From positions 1-64,000 of the forward strand of contig VSNQ01000003.1 of assembly GCA_009774395.1 (NCBI GenBank): a DNA stretch of 64,000 bases. Direction: 5' to 3'. The stretch is from Lachnospiraceae bacterium. GTDB taxonomy: Bacteria; Bacillota; Clostridia; Lachnospirales; Lachnospiraceae. The notes under the pieces were generated by a model that was not told the DNA's origin, ran no database searches, and saw only the letters and a list, made by a program, of their open reading frames with translations. This document shows, piece after piece, positions 1 through 8,663 of this stretch; the first letter of the stretch is position 1, and each line of letters starts with the position of its first letter. Both the position numbers and the translations under genes were made by a program.

Positions 1-41
1 TAAAGTTACCCTTTTTTCCGAAAAACATGTCAAAATCTTTT

Positions 42-116
42 TCAAAAAGTTCTTGACATATCACCAGAATGCTTCCACCGATCTACCTCTGCATAAAAAT
101 TGTTCGCGTATTCCAT
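42..116 (-). pseudogene. Possible disrupted 5-prime end of a gene leaving the window
   Basis: A start codon at 116 follows a good AAGGGG ribosome binding site, but the frame closes with TGA after 24 codons. One base-shifted frame stays open from about position 55 to the window edge with plausible residues (QELFEKDFDMFFGKKGN), which suggests either a frameshifted gene or a chance short ORF. I do not recognise a family. The rest of the gene, if any, lies outside the window. Confidence 0.25.
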
Positions 117-611
117 TGATATCCCCTTTTCCTTAAATCACAAGACATCCCCAGCGGCTGCCTATCTAAATTATTATATCATATTTTCTTTATCTTGTAC
201 TTATTAGTTTATATTCTTTTTTAGGCATGGACTTTCTATGCATAAAAATGCATCGCCTCCTTCCTCCACCTTGCACTGATACAAATATCAAGCACTTTGT
301 ATACGAGGATTAAGGAAACGGTGCACCAGGAAGAATAACCAACATTTATATTATATGTGGATTAGGGGAAAATCATTACTGGAGATTTTATTTTTTATTT
401 TTTTATGCTGTTTTAGGAAAGAAGTAATGTTCTTTATTTAGAGATGTGTTATAATTATTTTTACATCCATTGTGTGCTCTGCACGTGTACCAATCCATAG
501 TTTATAGTCAATGCAAATATGGCAAATGGTAAAACACTTTTATCATTTACTATAAAAGTTTACTTCCAAATTAATATGAACACAATTCACAAAAAGGAGG
601 CTACAGTCACA
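117..611. other. Non-coding stretch, nothing recognised
   Basis: AT-rich sequence with no credible ORF. A TATAAT at 450-455 could be a -10 box, but no good -35 lies upstream. A GGAGG at 596-600 serves the next gene. Confidence 0.4.
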
Positions 612-881
612 ATGTTTCGTCTATGGGCAAGAATTTTTAAGAACAACCGTATGCTGAAAGATACTGTTGTCTGCGATAGTTCGCAGGATACAAGAACCCA
701 CAAGGTTTTCCGCGCGCTTGAAACGGTTTGTTATGAGTTTGATTTAGGAAAACCCATTTGGCTTGACGCCACAATCAACGAATTTAAACGTCACGATAAA
801 GCACGTTTTCGGGAAGACAATTTTATAGAAGCAATTGATTTCGATTATCTGGAAATTCAGGTAATTGAAGAGGATTCGTAG
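612..881 (+). CDS. Small conserved-looking hypothetical protein (89 aa)
   Basis: The start at 612 is chosen because GGAGG at 596-600 sits 11 bases upstream; the open frame extends further 5-prime to 519 but without a ribosome binding site. The product is soluble, charged, with no signal peptide or membrane segment. It starts MFRLWARIFKNNRMLKD and has an acidic C-terminus (about residues 70-89). It resembles small conserved proteins I associate with Lachnospiraceae, but I know no function. It stands alone, with a degenerate R3 repeat starting at its stop codon. Confidence 0.7.
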   Translation: MFRLWARIFKNNRMLKDTVVCDSSQDTRTHKVFRALETVCYEFDLGKPIWLDATINEFKRHDKARFREDNFIEAIDFDYLEIQVIEEDS

Positions 882-1002
882 TTACAACGTACACCTACGC
901 CAGTTTTTATTAATTTAAAATTATTGTGATGTAAATGATAACGATTAATAACATTTACCAATTTTTAACGGATTTCATTTGTTAAAATTATGCATAATTC
1001 TT
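881..1002. repeat. R3 repeat, degenerate copy
   Basis: The first 60 bases (881-942, beginning GTTACAACGTACACCTACGC) match the left part of the R3 copy at 9458-9520, including the CAGTTTTTATTA stretch. The end (GCATAATTC near 1000) matches the right part of the same element. The copy overlaps the stop codon of the preceding gene by one base. Confidence 0.55.
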
Positions 1003-1003
1003 C

Positions 1004-1032
1004 TTGACACCTTTTATAATAAGGAGTAGTAT
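1004..1032 (+). promoter_or_regulatory. Sigma-A type promoter for the HlyIII-family gene
   Basis: TTGACA at 1004-1009 and TAGTAT at 1027-1032, separated by 17 bases. It lies about 115 bases upstream of the start codon at 1149. Confidence 0.7.
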
Positions 1033-1148
1033 TATTTTAAACTTTATAATGTAGTTTTAAAAACTACATAGTATCCTATTTAAAACAATATTGCGGTATT
1101 GTCAAAGGAACGTCTGCGTTTCAGCGCATTAAGAATGGAGGAATTACT

Positions 1149-1790
1149 ATGCAATTAACAATTCGAGAACCCGGAAGTGCAATTACACACTTTATTGCCT
1201 GCCTTATGACAGCAATTGCTGCTTCTCCGCTGCTGATAAAAGCACAAAACGGCGTTACAACTATTGCGCTCACCATTTTTTGTATTAGTATGATTCTTTT
1301 ATATGGAGCCAGCACACTGTATCACAGTGTCAATGTAACAGGAAAAGTATTGCGTATCTTCCGCAAAATTGACCATATGATGATTTTTGTACTGATTGCA
1401 GGATCTTACACACCGGTATGTTTAATCGTGCTTGGCGGCAATATAGGCTATTCTCTGCTTGCGCTGGTTTGGGGTGTGGCGCTTATCGGAATGCTGGTAA
1501 AAGCATTTTGGATTACCTGCCCGAAATGGTTTTCCTCATTGATTTATATTGCAATGGGCTGGCTTTGTCTGCTGGTTTTTGGCACGCTATGGAATACACT
1601 TCCCCATGCCGCATTTGGCTGGCTTTTGGCAGGCGGGATAATTTATACAATCGGCGGAATTATTTATGCCTTAAAACTCCCTGTTTTTAATTCACTCCAC
1701 AAATATTTCGGATCTCATGAAATCTTCCATTTATTTGTAATGGGAGGCAGTATCTGCCATTTTATTTTTATGTATTGCTATGTAGCATAA
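1149..1790 (+). CDS. HlyIII / TrhA family seven-helix membrane protein
   Basis: A 213-residue integral membrane protein of the hemolysin III (PAQR-related) family, the usual length. Visible motifs are the N-terminal EPGSAITH, the STLYHSVN segment near residue 60, KIDHMMIFVLIAGSYTP near residue 77, and the C-terminal HEIFHLFVMGGSICHF; the His and Asp residues are those expected to bind metal. Seven hydrophobic segments are seen. A GGAGG lies seven bases before the ATG and a good promoter at 1004-1032. Despite the family name, bacterial members are linked mainly to membrane energetics or lipid homeostasis rather than to toxin activity, so hemolysis should not be assumed. The gene is a single unit followed by a long inverted repeat. 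Confidence 0.93.
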   Translation: MQLTIREPGSAITHFIACLMTAIAASPLLIKAQNGVTTIALTIFCISMILLYGASTLYHSVNVTGKVLRIFRKIDHMMIFVLIAGSYTPVCLIVLGGNIGYSLLALVWGVALIGMLVKAFWITCPKWFSSLIYIAMGWLCLLVFGTLWNTLPHAAFGWLLAGGIIYTIGGIIYALKLPVFNSLHKYFGSHEIFHLFVMGGSICHFIFMYCYVA

Positions 1791-1828
1791 TAAGTAACAT
1801 AATAAATTATTAAAAACTTTAATTTATG

Positions 1829-1926
1829 GCTGTTATGTCCTAATATAAAACAAACCAAGAAATTATTTTGATATTATTTTCAAATGGTTTCTTTTGTGCA
1901 AGTTCTTATATTTAGGACATAACAGC
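1829..1926. repeat. 98-bp inverted repeat, possible terminator or MITE-like element
   Basis: The left arm GCTGTTATGTCCTAATATAA (1829-1848) pairs with the right arm at 1906-1926 over about 20 bases, with a loop of about 57 bases. A T-rich run follows the right arm, so it may terminate the upstream gene. No second copy was seen in the window. Confidence 0.6.
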
Positions 1927-1953
1927 TCTATTTTTTATGCACTCGATTATGTA

Positions 1954-1982
1954 TTGACATCCCTTTTAATCTGCGTTATAAT
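1954..1982 (+). promoter_or_regulatory. Consensus sigma-A promoter for the symporter gene
   Basis: TTGACA at 1954-1959 and TATAAT at 1977-1982 with a 17-base spacer, a perfect consensus. An R1 repeat lies between this promoter and the coding start, so the transcript carries the R1 hairpin in its leader. Confidence 0.85.
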
Positions 1983-2046
1983 CAAATTGCTTTTGCACAT
2001 AAAAGCGTTGATGCGTTAAAGCAATTGTTTTATTGATTAGGAGTTG

Positions 2047-2150
2047 TATACTAAAAAACGTTAAGATTTTCCAATTTCTAAACAACCCCTCTTGCATAAG
2101 CGGACAATATGTGTTGTATAGAAAGGAAAATCTAATCGTTTTTGAGTATA
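2047..2150. repeat. R1 palindromic repeat
   Basis: About 104 bp bounded by TATA, with complementary halves (GTTAAGATTTTCC on the left, GGAAAATCTAATCG on the right). One of twelve full or partial copies in the window. It lies in the symporter leader and supplies an in-frame ATG-like extension (2142) that is not the real start. Confidence 0.85.
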
Positions 2151-2192
2151 AGTTATTTACAATTCCTTACACAACAGTGGGGGGACATAGAT

Positions 2193-3722
2193 ATGTTAGT
2201 AAAAATTATTTTATTGTTGTTATTTTTTGGCTGCATGATTGGGGTTGGGCTTTATACCCGAAAAAGTACCTCCAGCACCAATGATTTTGTACTGGGTGGG
2301 CGCAATGTAGGGCCTTGGCTCTCTGCTTTCGCATACGGCACTTCTTACTTCTCCGCAGTCGTGTTTGTGGGATATGCAGGGCAATTTGGCTGGAAATACG
2401 GACTTGCCTCTACTTGGATTGGGCTTGGAAATGCAGTTCTTGGATCGCTGCTTGCATGGGTCGCAATGGGACGCAGAACAAGAGTTATGACACATCATTT
2501 GGAAGTGGCAACCATGCCAGACTTTTTCGGCAAGCGATATGACAGCAATGTCATTAAAATAACCGCTTCTGTTATTGCTTTTGTATTCCTAATTCCTTAT
2601 ACGGCGTCCGTTTATAATGGATTATCACGGCTGTTTGGTATGGCTTTCGATATTCCTTATACAGCGTGTGTTGTCACGATGGCACTACTGACAGGCGTTT
2701 ATGTGATTCTTGGCGGCTATATGGCGACGGCAATCAATGATTTTATCCAAGGAATTATTATGCTGGTTGGCATTGTTGCGGTTATCGGCGCTGTGCTCTC
2801 TGGTCAGGGCGGATTCCTTGAGGCAGTGCGCAAACTTTCCGAAATTCCTTCCGATGTACCTGTTACAATGGGACAGCAAGGTGCTTTTGCTTCTTTTTTC
2901 GGCACAGATCCTTTGAATCTACTGGGCGTTATTATTTTAACCTCGCTGGGAACATGGGGACTGCCGCAAATGGTACATAAATTTTATGCCATTAAAAGCG
3001 AGCGTGCCATTAAAACAGGCACGATTGTTTCCACATTTTTCGCAGTCATTGTTTCAGGCGGATGCTATTTCCTTGGTGGGTTTGGTCGGTTGTTTGACTC
3101 CGAAGCACTATACAAAGCGGACGGTACCGTGCTTTATGATGCGGTAGTTCCTACTATGCTTGCAACACTGCCCGATATTTTAATCGGTATTGTTATTGTT
3201 TTGGTGCTTTCCGCCTCCATGTCAACGCTTTCGTCACTAGTACTGACATCTGCCTCCACGCTAACGCTGGATTTTCTCAAAGGAAATCTGGTGAAAGATA
3301 TGGATGACAAAAAACAGCTTATTTATATCCGTGTTTTAATTGTATTTTTTATTGTGCTGTCTGTCGTACTTGCACTCAATCCGCCTACATTTATCGCACA
3401 GCTTATGGGCATTTCATGGGGCGCGCTGGCAGGAGCCTTCCTTGCACCGTTTTTATATGGATTGTACTGGAAAGGTGTTACAAAGGCAGGCGTATGGGCT
3501 AGTTTTATCTGCGGCGTAGGCATCACCGTATCAAATATGTTTTTAAAATTTATTGCATCTCCGATTAATGCAGGTGCAGTTGCAATGATTGCTGGATTAA
3601 TTGTAACTCCACTAGTAAGTCTGGTAACGCCAAAACTAGAAAACCAATTTCTTGGAAAAATCTTTATGTGCTACGACAATACAGTCAATGTATCGAAGAA
3701 AGAATATTTGAAAGAGGATTAA
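2193..3722 (+). CDS. Sodium:solute symporter (SSS/PutP-like)
   Basis: A 509-residue transporter of the sodium:solute symporter family, with about 13 membrane segments. The N-terminal region has the family pattern STNDFVLGGRNVGPWLSAFA, with small residues and serines where sodium and substrate bind, and GGYMATAINDFIQG matches the mid-protein signature. The start is set at 2193 because GGGGGG lies just upstream; an earlier in-frame start at 2142 lies inside an R1 repeat and is rejected. PutP-like proteins carry proline, but related members take pantothenate, sugars or other solutes, so the substrate is unknown. The gene has its own consensus promoter and stands alone; an R5 repeat follows its stop. 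Confidence 0.92.
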   Translation: MLVKIILLLLFFGCMIGVGLYTRKSTSSTNDFVLGGRNVGPWLSAFAYGTSYFSAVVFVGYAGQFGWKYGLASTWIGLGNAVLGSLLAWVAMGRRTRVMTHHLEVATMPDFFGKRYDSNVIKITASVIAFVFLIPYTASVYNGLSRLFGMAFDIPYTACVVTMALLTGVYVILGGYMATAINDFIQGIIMLVGIVAVIGAVLSGQGGFLEAVRKLSEIPSDVPVTMGQQGAFASFFGTDPLNLLGVIILTSLGTWGLPQMVHKFYAIKSERAIKTGTIVSTFFAVIVSGGCYFLGGFGRLFDSEALYKADGTVLYDAVVPTMLATLPDILIGIVIVLVLSASMSTLSSLVLTSASTLTLDFLKGNLVKDMDDKKQLIYIRVLIVFFIVLSVVLALNPPTFIAQLMGISWGALAGAFLAPFLYGLYWKGVTKAGVWASFICGVGITVSNMFLKFIASPINAGAVAMIAGLIVTPLVSLVTPKLENQFLGKIFMCYDNTVNVSKKEYLKED

Positions 3723-3740
3723 GTGTAGCAGTTCAGCCTA

Positions 3741-3868
3741 GGGGATGTCGCATTAAGGCAAATGTATACAAGATAGTCTAACACCTTGCTTCAATTTATA
3801 CTATATATTGTATAATCAAAGCTTATTGCGACAATCCCTTAAGAAATCGTAGTGATTGAGATGCATCC
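3741..3868 (-). repeat. R5 repeat
   Basis: About 98 bp with inverted ends (GGGGATGTCGCATTAAGG and GCTTATTGCGACAATCCC), plus a shared tail AAGAAATCGTAGTGATTG at 3841-3858. Similar copies are at 24565, 31961 and, in part, 43051. It lies between convergent genes and may work as a bidirectional terminator. Confidence 0.65.
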
Positions 3869-3893
3869 TTGGCATCTATTTCTCCGTGCATAT

Positions 3894-4556
3894 TCATTTT
3901 TCGTGAATCATTGCAAAATAGCCAATTAAAACAGTCCATACATAGGCACAGGTTTTAGGAATCATAAGCATACCAATCATTGGAATTGTATCAGCCCAAA
4001 GTACAACAGGTATATAGAATCCAAAACTAAGTACGATTGTCAGCCACATGTATTTAAAAGCATGATCCTCTTGTTCTTTTGCACTTTTATAAAACAAAAC
4101 GATAATCAACAAACCTAATAATGCAAAAGGAATGTTACGATATATTCCCCATGAAACTGGGGATGTTGCATGCAGCCATTGGTTTTGTGGGAACAGACTA
4201 ATTACAATACGCAGTGCCGACAGCAGATAAACGGTGATCGTTATTCCGTGTTGTCCTTGGATTTTGTATCTTATCCGCCAAACATAATATAGAATAATAT
4301 AAAAAATTGTCATTGTAATAGATGTTATAAACTTTCCAGCTCCTAATGCAGTCGTGTAGTTTTCCAACCCCGTTGTGCATAGCGCGAATGCCCGCGGCAC
4401 TAAATGGAAAGAATCCCCTGCTCCAAGGACAACTGCCATAATACCAAATAAACGATACTGCTTATTTCCGTTGCACTTTACAATCATAGTGATACCAATC
4501 AAAATCACGGAAATCAAATATACTGTGTCAAATACGGTTTCAATAATCGCCTGCAT
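3894..4556 (-). CDS. Polytopic membrane protein of unknown function (220 aa)
   Basis: A hydrophobic protein with about seven membrane segments spread along its length and short charged loops (KCNGNKQYR, KSAKEQEDHAFK). No enzymatic motif is seen. Its start has AAGGAAG upstream. It is the third gene of a TetR-controlled operon, read after the regulator with a gap of about 40 bases. By position it is likely part of the stress or transport response that the TetR regulator controls, but that is inference only. I have seen similar unnamed membrane proteins in Lachnospiraceae; no function is known to me. Confidence 0.75.
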   Translation of the reverse strand: MQAIIETVFDTVYLISVILIGITMIVKCNGNKQYRLFGIMAVVLGAGDSFHLVPRAFALCTTGLENYTTALGAGKFITSITMTIFYIILYYVWRIRYKIQGQHGITITVYLLSALRIVISLFPQNQWLHATSPVSWGIYRNIPFALLGLLIIVLFYKSAKEQEDHAFKYMWLTIVLSFGFYIPVVLWADTIPMIGMLMIPKTCAYVWTVLIGYFAMIHEK

Positions 4557-4597
4557 AAAATCTTCCTTTCTTTCTGCTATACTGTATGGTTATTTTA

Positions 4598-5155
4598 TCA
4601 ATAGATAATCCTGCGAATCATACCTAATATTCCACTGCAATCATATTTACGCTGTAACAAGGAAGAAATGATAAGGGAAAATATAATTCCTACAAATTTC
4701 TCTGGAGTTAAGACTTCGTCAAAAGCATCCAAACGGATACTTTTATCACGCATAAGAATTTTATAAAGCCCTTTTTGCATATGTTCCCATGATTGTGCCA
4801 TAAGTTGTTGTCCGCTTAATTTTTCTTTTCCCATAAAGTTCATGGAATGCATTGTGAAAAATCCGGGATATTTTTCATCACCTTTTTTCATGCTGTCAAA
4901 GACCTGCGCAACACAGTCTAAAAAGCTGTCAAAATCCTGCTGATTATCAGGATAGTGAAATATATCACACCATACACTTTCCACAGTTGCCGCAATTAAA
5001 TCAGATTTAGAATTAAAGTAATTATAGATAGAGCCAACCGAAACATTACACGCCGCCGCAACCGTTCTAATATTAATGGCCTCCCACCCCTGCGTTATAA
5101 TCAGTTCCCGACAAACATTCAAAATCGCTTCTTTGGAAGTAACAACCGTATTCAA
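4598..5155 (-). CDS. TetR/AcrR family transcriptional regulator
   Basis: About 185 residues. The N-terminal 50 residues form the TetR DNA-binding domain: SKEAILNVCRELIITQGWEAINIRTVAAACNVSVGSIYNYFNSKSDL, in which the recognition helix region VSVGSIYNYF is typical. The rest is a helical ligand-binding and dimer domain of unknown ligand. I chose a TTG start at 5155, nine bases after GGAG; a TTG at 5164 overlaps the stop of the upstream gene but lies too close to the ribosome binding site. The operon begins with a small membrane protein gene and is driven by the promoter/operator at 5665-5706, so this regulator probably represses its own operon. Confidence 0.88.
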   Translation of the reverse strand: MNTVVTSKEAILNVCRELIITQGWEAINIRTVAAACNVSVGSIYNYFNSKSDLIAATVESVWCDIFHYPDNQQDFDSFLDCVAQVFDSMKKGDEKYPGFFTMHSMNFMGKEKLSGQQLMAQSWEHMQKGLYKILMRDKSIRLDAFDEVLTPEKFVGIIFSLIISSLLQRKYDCSGILGMIRRIIY

Positions 5156-5160
5156 TAAAA

Positions 5161-5613
5161 TCAACTCCTATTCTCCATGTTACTGTGATCTTTGGAAGCG
5201 GCACGGATTGCTCTCACAAAGTTACCACCAAACAACAATCCCGCCAGCAGAAGCGAAGCGCCTAGACCCGTATAAAAAACCGCAATAAACCGTTCCGGCG
5301 CAAGTCCACTTGTCCGTAAAAGGATGCCGCCCGTCATCATAACTGCCATAATAGCAAATGATTTTCCATCAAAGAACTTGAGAAAAAAATGCCGTTCATC
5401 CGGATAGGCACAAATTCTGGCAGTATGCTTTTTAACCAGTTTTCCAAAAATAAATTTCTGAAATACACCAAAAACCAGCACAGACAACAGGTAATTTAAC
5501 ATCGTATAATAGGCGGAATAGGCCATCAGCCCAATGCGAAGGATATTAAAGCCTGCCGCACTCCACACCAGACAAGCTAAAAGCAACAATGTATTCCGTT
5601 TTACTTTCATCAT
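5161..5613 (-). CDS. Small membrane protein, first gene of the TetR operon
   Basis: About 150 residues with four hydrophobic segments and a central basic, soluble stretch (KLVKKHTARICAYPDERHFFLKFFDG). Two consecutive ATG codons (5613 and 5610) follow AAAGGAG; the second has the better spacing. Its stop lies next to the TetR gene start, so the two are probably co-translated. No family was recognised. Small membrane proteins paired with a TetR repressor are often efflux or envelope-stress targets, but no motif here proves that. Confidence 0.75.
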   Translation of the reverse strand: MMKVKRNTLLLLACLVWSAAGFNILRIGLMAYSAYYTMLNYLLSVLVFGVFQKFIFGKLVKKHTARICAYPDERHFFLKFFDGKSFAIMAVMMTGGILLRTSGLAPERFIAVFYTGLGASLLLAGLLFGGNFVRAIRAASKDHSNMENRS

Positions 5614-5664
5614 TCATCTCCTTTAGTGAATACCATTCAAATAATATTTTTTACTCACTTCAAT

Positions 5665-5706
5665 ATGAACAATGTTCATTATATCCTTAATTCATTTCTT
5701 TGTCAA
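5665..5706 (-). promoter_or_regulatory. TetR-operon promoter with overlapping palindromic operator
   Basis: On the minus strand TTGACA (5706-5701) and TATAAT (5683-5678) are 17 bases apart, a perfect sigma-A consensus. A perfect 15-bp palindrome ATGAACAATGTTCAT occupies 5665-5679, overlapping the end of the -10 box and the start site. This is the expected place for autorepression by the TetR protein encoded downstream. Confidence 0.85.
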
Positions 5707-5904
5707 TAGAACGTTTCATATTTTAGTGCCTCTCTTATCGCAGTTCAGCCTGCAGGACAACTCGATAAAATCAATCTTAATTTTGAAGATTATATTGAAA
5801 TAGACACAGATTTCTTTCAACATATTTTTCTCATTCAGTCATTTTTTTCCCTGCTAAAAAATATGATGTAACTAAGACTAATAACAGGCACAAAATACAG
5901 CTCT

Positions 5905-6756
5905 ATGAAAAATAGCATTATAAAAAATAAGATTACAAAAACTAAATTGATACAAACAGCGCTTCTGCTGCTCCTTCTTGCCGCTTCTTTTCTGTTGGGC
6001 AGGGGAATTGCATATGTAAAATACGAAAAATTTGACAACCTCGCAACTCCTGCAAGCGGCAGCGCAACCTCGGAAAATTGGGGGCTCGGCTTCGGGCAGG
6101 AAGGAACCCAGCCAACCGGAAATGCCACTGTAGAAGAATTAAAGAAATACAATACGTCCTATGTGGGAAGCAATACCGAAAAAGTGATTTATTTAACATT
6201 TGACGCTGGATACGAAAATGGAAATACAGAACCGATTTTAGATGCACTGAAAAAACACAATGTAACCGCAACCTTTTTTGTGGTAGGGCACTATCTGGAA
6301 TCAGCTCCAGAACTGGTGAAACGCATGGTTGCAGACGGGCATTTTGTTGGGAATCACACTTATCATCATCTGGATATGTCGTCAATTTCATCTAAGGAAT
6401 CTTTTGAGAAAGAAATGAAAGATGTTGAAGACAAATTTCAAGAAATAACAGGCACGCAGCTGACACGTTTCTACCGCCCGCCACAGGGAAAATACAATAC
6501 GAAAAATCTTGAAATGGCAAAAGAAATGGGCTATCACACATTTTTTTGGAGCCTTGCATATGTAGACTGGTATCAGGATAAACAGCCCAGCAAAGAGGAA
6601 GCTTTTAAAAAACTTCTCGGGCGCATTCATCCGGGCGCAATTGTTCTATTGCACAGCACCTCTAAAACAAACGGCGAAATCCTAGACGAACTTTTAACAA
6701 AGTGGGAAGAAATGGGATATACGTTCCGCACACTTGAAGATTTTATAACCGAGTAG
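5905..6756 (+). CDS. pdaA: PdaA-type polysaccharide deacetylase
   Basis: A 283-residue secreted or membrane-anchored deacetylase. Residues 12-30 form one hydrophobic anchor. The NodB domain starts near residue 95 with TFDAGYENGNTEPILDAL, followed by GHFVGNHTYHH (metal-binding HxxxH type), RFYRPPQGKYN and HPGAIVLLHSTSKTN. The TFDxGYENG and LLHSTSKTN forms are those of PdaA, which removes acetyl groups from muramic acid so that muramic lactam can form in spore cortex peptidoglycan; B. subtilis PdaA is of similar size. No clear ribosome binding site precedes the ATG, which is odd, and no later start would keep the anchor. It is transcribed away from the TetR operon. Confidence 0.85.
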   Translation: MKNSIIKNKITKTKLIQTALLLLLLAASFLLGRGIAYVKYEKFDNLATPASGSATSENWGLGFGQEGTQPTGNATVEELKKYNTSYVGSNTEKVIYLTFDAGYENGNTEPILDALKKHNVTATFFVVGHYLESAPELVKRMVADGHFVGNHTYHHLDMSSISSKESFEKEMKDVEDKFQEITGTQLTRFYRPPQGKYNTKNLEMAKEMGYHTFFWSLAYVDWYQDKQPSKEEAFKKLLGRIHPGAIVLLHSTSKTNGEILDELLTKWEEMGYTFRTLEDFITE

Positions 6757-6823
6757 GGATGAAGCATCTTTCTGCCGCCTTAGCGGGATATTTCCTCTGC
6801 ACGGATCTGCGCATAATAAAGGC

Positions 6824-6876
6824 ACATCAAGCCATACAAAATCGCTTTGTAATGGCTTGATGCGTCTTAACGTTTT
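6824..6876 (+). terminator. Hairpin terminator after the deacetylase gene
   Basis: CATCAAGCCAT (6826-6836) pairs with ATGGCTTGATG (6852-6862); a TTTTT run follows at 6872-6876. The distance from the stem to the T run is a little long. Confidence 0.55.
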
Positions 6877-6927
6877 TCAACACTACCACTATGCAGTCTT
6901 ATGAATTTTTCAGTGTAATGCAAACTT

Positions 6928-7063
6928 GTAACAGTTCAGATAACCCATTGAACTGTTACGTATCCAGCCATTGGAAATCGCTTTGCGATGGGCTGGATAC
7001 CTCCAACCACTACATTTTATTACGGTCAGCGCAGTAAATGCGCAGACCTACCTGAACTGTTAC
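6928..7063 (+). repeat. R2 MITE-like element with 9-bp target duplication
   Basis: A 136-bp element beginning GTAACAGTTCAGATAACCC and ending CCTGAACTGTTAC, so its ends are inverted repeats. It is flanked on both sides by the same nine bases TGCAAACTT (6919-6927 and 7064-7072), a target site duplication. It holds an inner hairpin around GGAAATCGCTTTGCGATGG and no ORF. Confidence 0.85.
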
Positions 7064-7082
7064 TGCAAACTTCTCTTTATCT

Positions 7083-7334
7083 TTATAGAACCATTGACAT
7101 ACCATTCTGACAAATCATCTCAATCTTTCCATCCTTAATTCGATATACTTCTCCGAAAAGTTTCTGAACTCCATCTTCAATAGTTTTATATGTGCCATCA
7201 TTCATAGCAATAATTTCATGACCCATACTATCTTCAAATGTAATATCCTCTATTAAATAAAAACCATCAAGCCGTTCATCCTTAAGTCTTTGAAAGTATG
7301 GAAATATATTTAAGTTAGTAATACCAAGACCTAA
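7083..7334 (-). pseudogene. 3-prime remnant of an unknown gene
   Basis: An open frame of 83 codons ends with TAA at 7083-7085 but has no start codon until codon 37, and an in-frame TAA lies just upstream at its 5-prime side. The translation looks coding (for example DSMGHEIIAMNDGTYKTIED and GEVYRIKDGKIEMICQNGM). It lies between the R2 element at 6928 and the stop of the glycosidase-like gene, so the 5-prime part was probably lost by deletion. Family not recognised. Confidence 0.55.
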
Positions 7335-7347
7335 AATTTAACTCCGT

Positions 7348-8493
7348 TTAAAACGCAAACATCTTTAAATTGGCAAGTTCCTCTGCTGCTACAGGATTTT
7401 CAAGCCATGCATAGCGAAACAGCGCATATCCCTGACAGCCAAGCTGCTTTGCCTGTATTGCCTGATAAGCGACATTCATATTGCTCGTTGCCCAGCCCAA
7501 ATCTGTTTTGGATGGCGTGCCGACCTTATACAGCGCAATTCCAACATAGATAGGAATATTTTGTTGATTTAAAAGCATCCACTCTTTGCATCGGTCTGTA
7601 AACATATGTTTCACTCCGCTGCCGGTCATATAAATATCACTCCAATAAATCTGCGGCATTATGTAATCAATATATCCCGAAGTGGAAAGCCATGTATCAA
7701 TATCTGCCCCCTGACCGCGCACATTGTCAGGATTCCCCGCCGGACTTACACCAAAAACGCAGTTTGGCTTTACCTCTTTAATTGTTTGGTAAACTTGCAG
7801 CATTAATGCGTTGACATGCGCTTTCCTTGACGCAGTATCCAAAGTATCCGCCATTCCAGACACATAAAAATAATCGTCAAAATGTATCCCATCCACATTG
7901 TAATTCTCTACAATTTCACGCACGCCATTCACAATTAAGTCCCTTGCTTCCTGCCTTGCCGGATCCAGTGCCAGACAAGTTTCCCCGCTGGCAGCACGGT
8001 ATTCTATTGAAAAATCTCGAAACTGTGCATATTGCGGCGTTGCCTTAAAGCTAACGGTCGTTTTATTATCCCTTGAAAGCCGATATGGATTTACCCACGC
8101 TTCAAATTGCAGCCCTTTGCTGTGTGCAAGCTCCACCATAATCTGCAGCGGGTCGTAACCTGGATTGCTTCTGTCCTCTGAAATATAAATTGACCACGGA
8201 AAATATGCCGACGGATACATCGCATCTCCCATTGCACGTGCATGAACCAGCACCGTGTTCATTCCGTATTCTTTTACTTTATCATACATCTGTGAAACCT
8301 TAGTGCGAAATTCCGCTTCCTTTTTATCTTTTAGATACGTTTCCATATCCAAAAATGAAATCCAGCATGCCTTTTTATCCAGATTTTCGGCTGCTTGTGC
8401 ACGGATTCCATACACAGGCAGTGCCGCAGTCAATAAAAGCAGCATCACCCCTGCCATCAAAAATGCCATTATGTTTCTAAATGTGTTTCTCAT
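7348..8493 (-). CDS. Secreted GHL10-type (DUF187) glycosyl hydrolase-like protein
   Basis: A 381-residue exported protein: residues 1-34 form a signal peptide ending near RAQAAEN. The rest matches the glycosyl-hydrolase-like 10 (YngK/DUF187) TIM barrel: CWISFLDMETYL at the first strand, VHARAMGDAMYPSAYFPWS, GYDPLQIMVELAHSKGLQFEAWVNPYR, and VDGIHFDDYFY with acidic residues likely to be in the active site. The C-terminus YALFRYAWLENP closes the barrel. Members are thought to act on cell-wall or other polysaccharides, but the substrate is not established. The gene is alone; AAAGGAAAT precedes the start, and an R1 repeat lies upstream. Confidence 0.88.
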   Translation of the reverse strand: MRNTFRNIMAFLMAGVMLLLLTAALPVYGIRAQAAENLDKKACWISFLDMETYLKDKKEAEFRTKVSQMYDKVKEYGMNTVLVHARAMGDAMYPSAYFPWSIYISEDRSNPGYDPLQIMVELAHSKGLQFEAWVNPYRLSRDNKTTVSFKATPQYAQFRDFSIEYRAASGETCLALDPARQEARDLIVNGVREIVENYNVDGIHFDDYFYVSGMADTLDTASRKAHVNALMLQVYQTIKEVKPNCVFGVSPAGNPDNVRGQGADIDTWLSTSGYIDYIMPQIYWSDIYMTGSGVKHMFTDRCKEWMLLNQQNIPIYVGIALYKVGTPSKTDLGWATSNMNVAYQAIQAKQLGCQGYALFRYAWLENPVAAEELANLKMFAF

Positions 8494-8528
8494 AACTTTT
8501 CTTATTTCCTTTCATTTTTTCTTAATAT

Positions 8529-8632
8529 GATACTGAAAAATGTTAAGATTATCCAATTTCTGCACAGCCCATGCTGCATAAACGGACAATACGTGCTGTA
8601 CATAAAGAAAAATCGAATCGTTTTTGAGTATA
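8529..8632. repeat. R1 palindromic repeat
   Basis: About 104 bp in the same orientation as the copy at 2047, with matching arms (TGTTAAGATTATCCAATTTC and the complementary AAAGAAAAATCGAATCG). It lies in the gap upstream of the glycosidase-like gene. Confidence 0.8.
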
Positions 8633-8663
8633 AATGATTAGCATTAGACTTATCCTTATTATT

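Noticed and set aside
2142..2192. An earlier start for the symporter
   Set aside because: It lies inside the R1 repeat and lacks a ribosome binding site; ATG 2193 has GGGGGG upstream.
5741..5873. A coding-looking stretch before pdaA (IEINLNFEDYIEIDTDFFQ)
   Set aside because: No start codon or ribosome binding site and too short; could be a remnant, but not supported.
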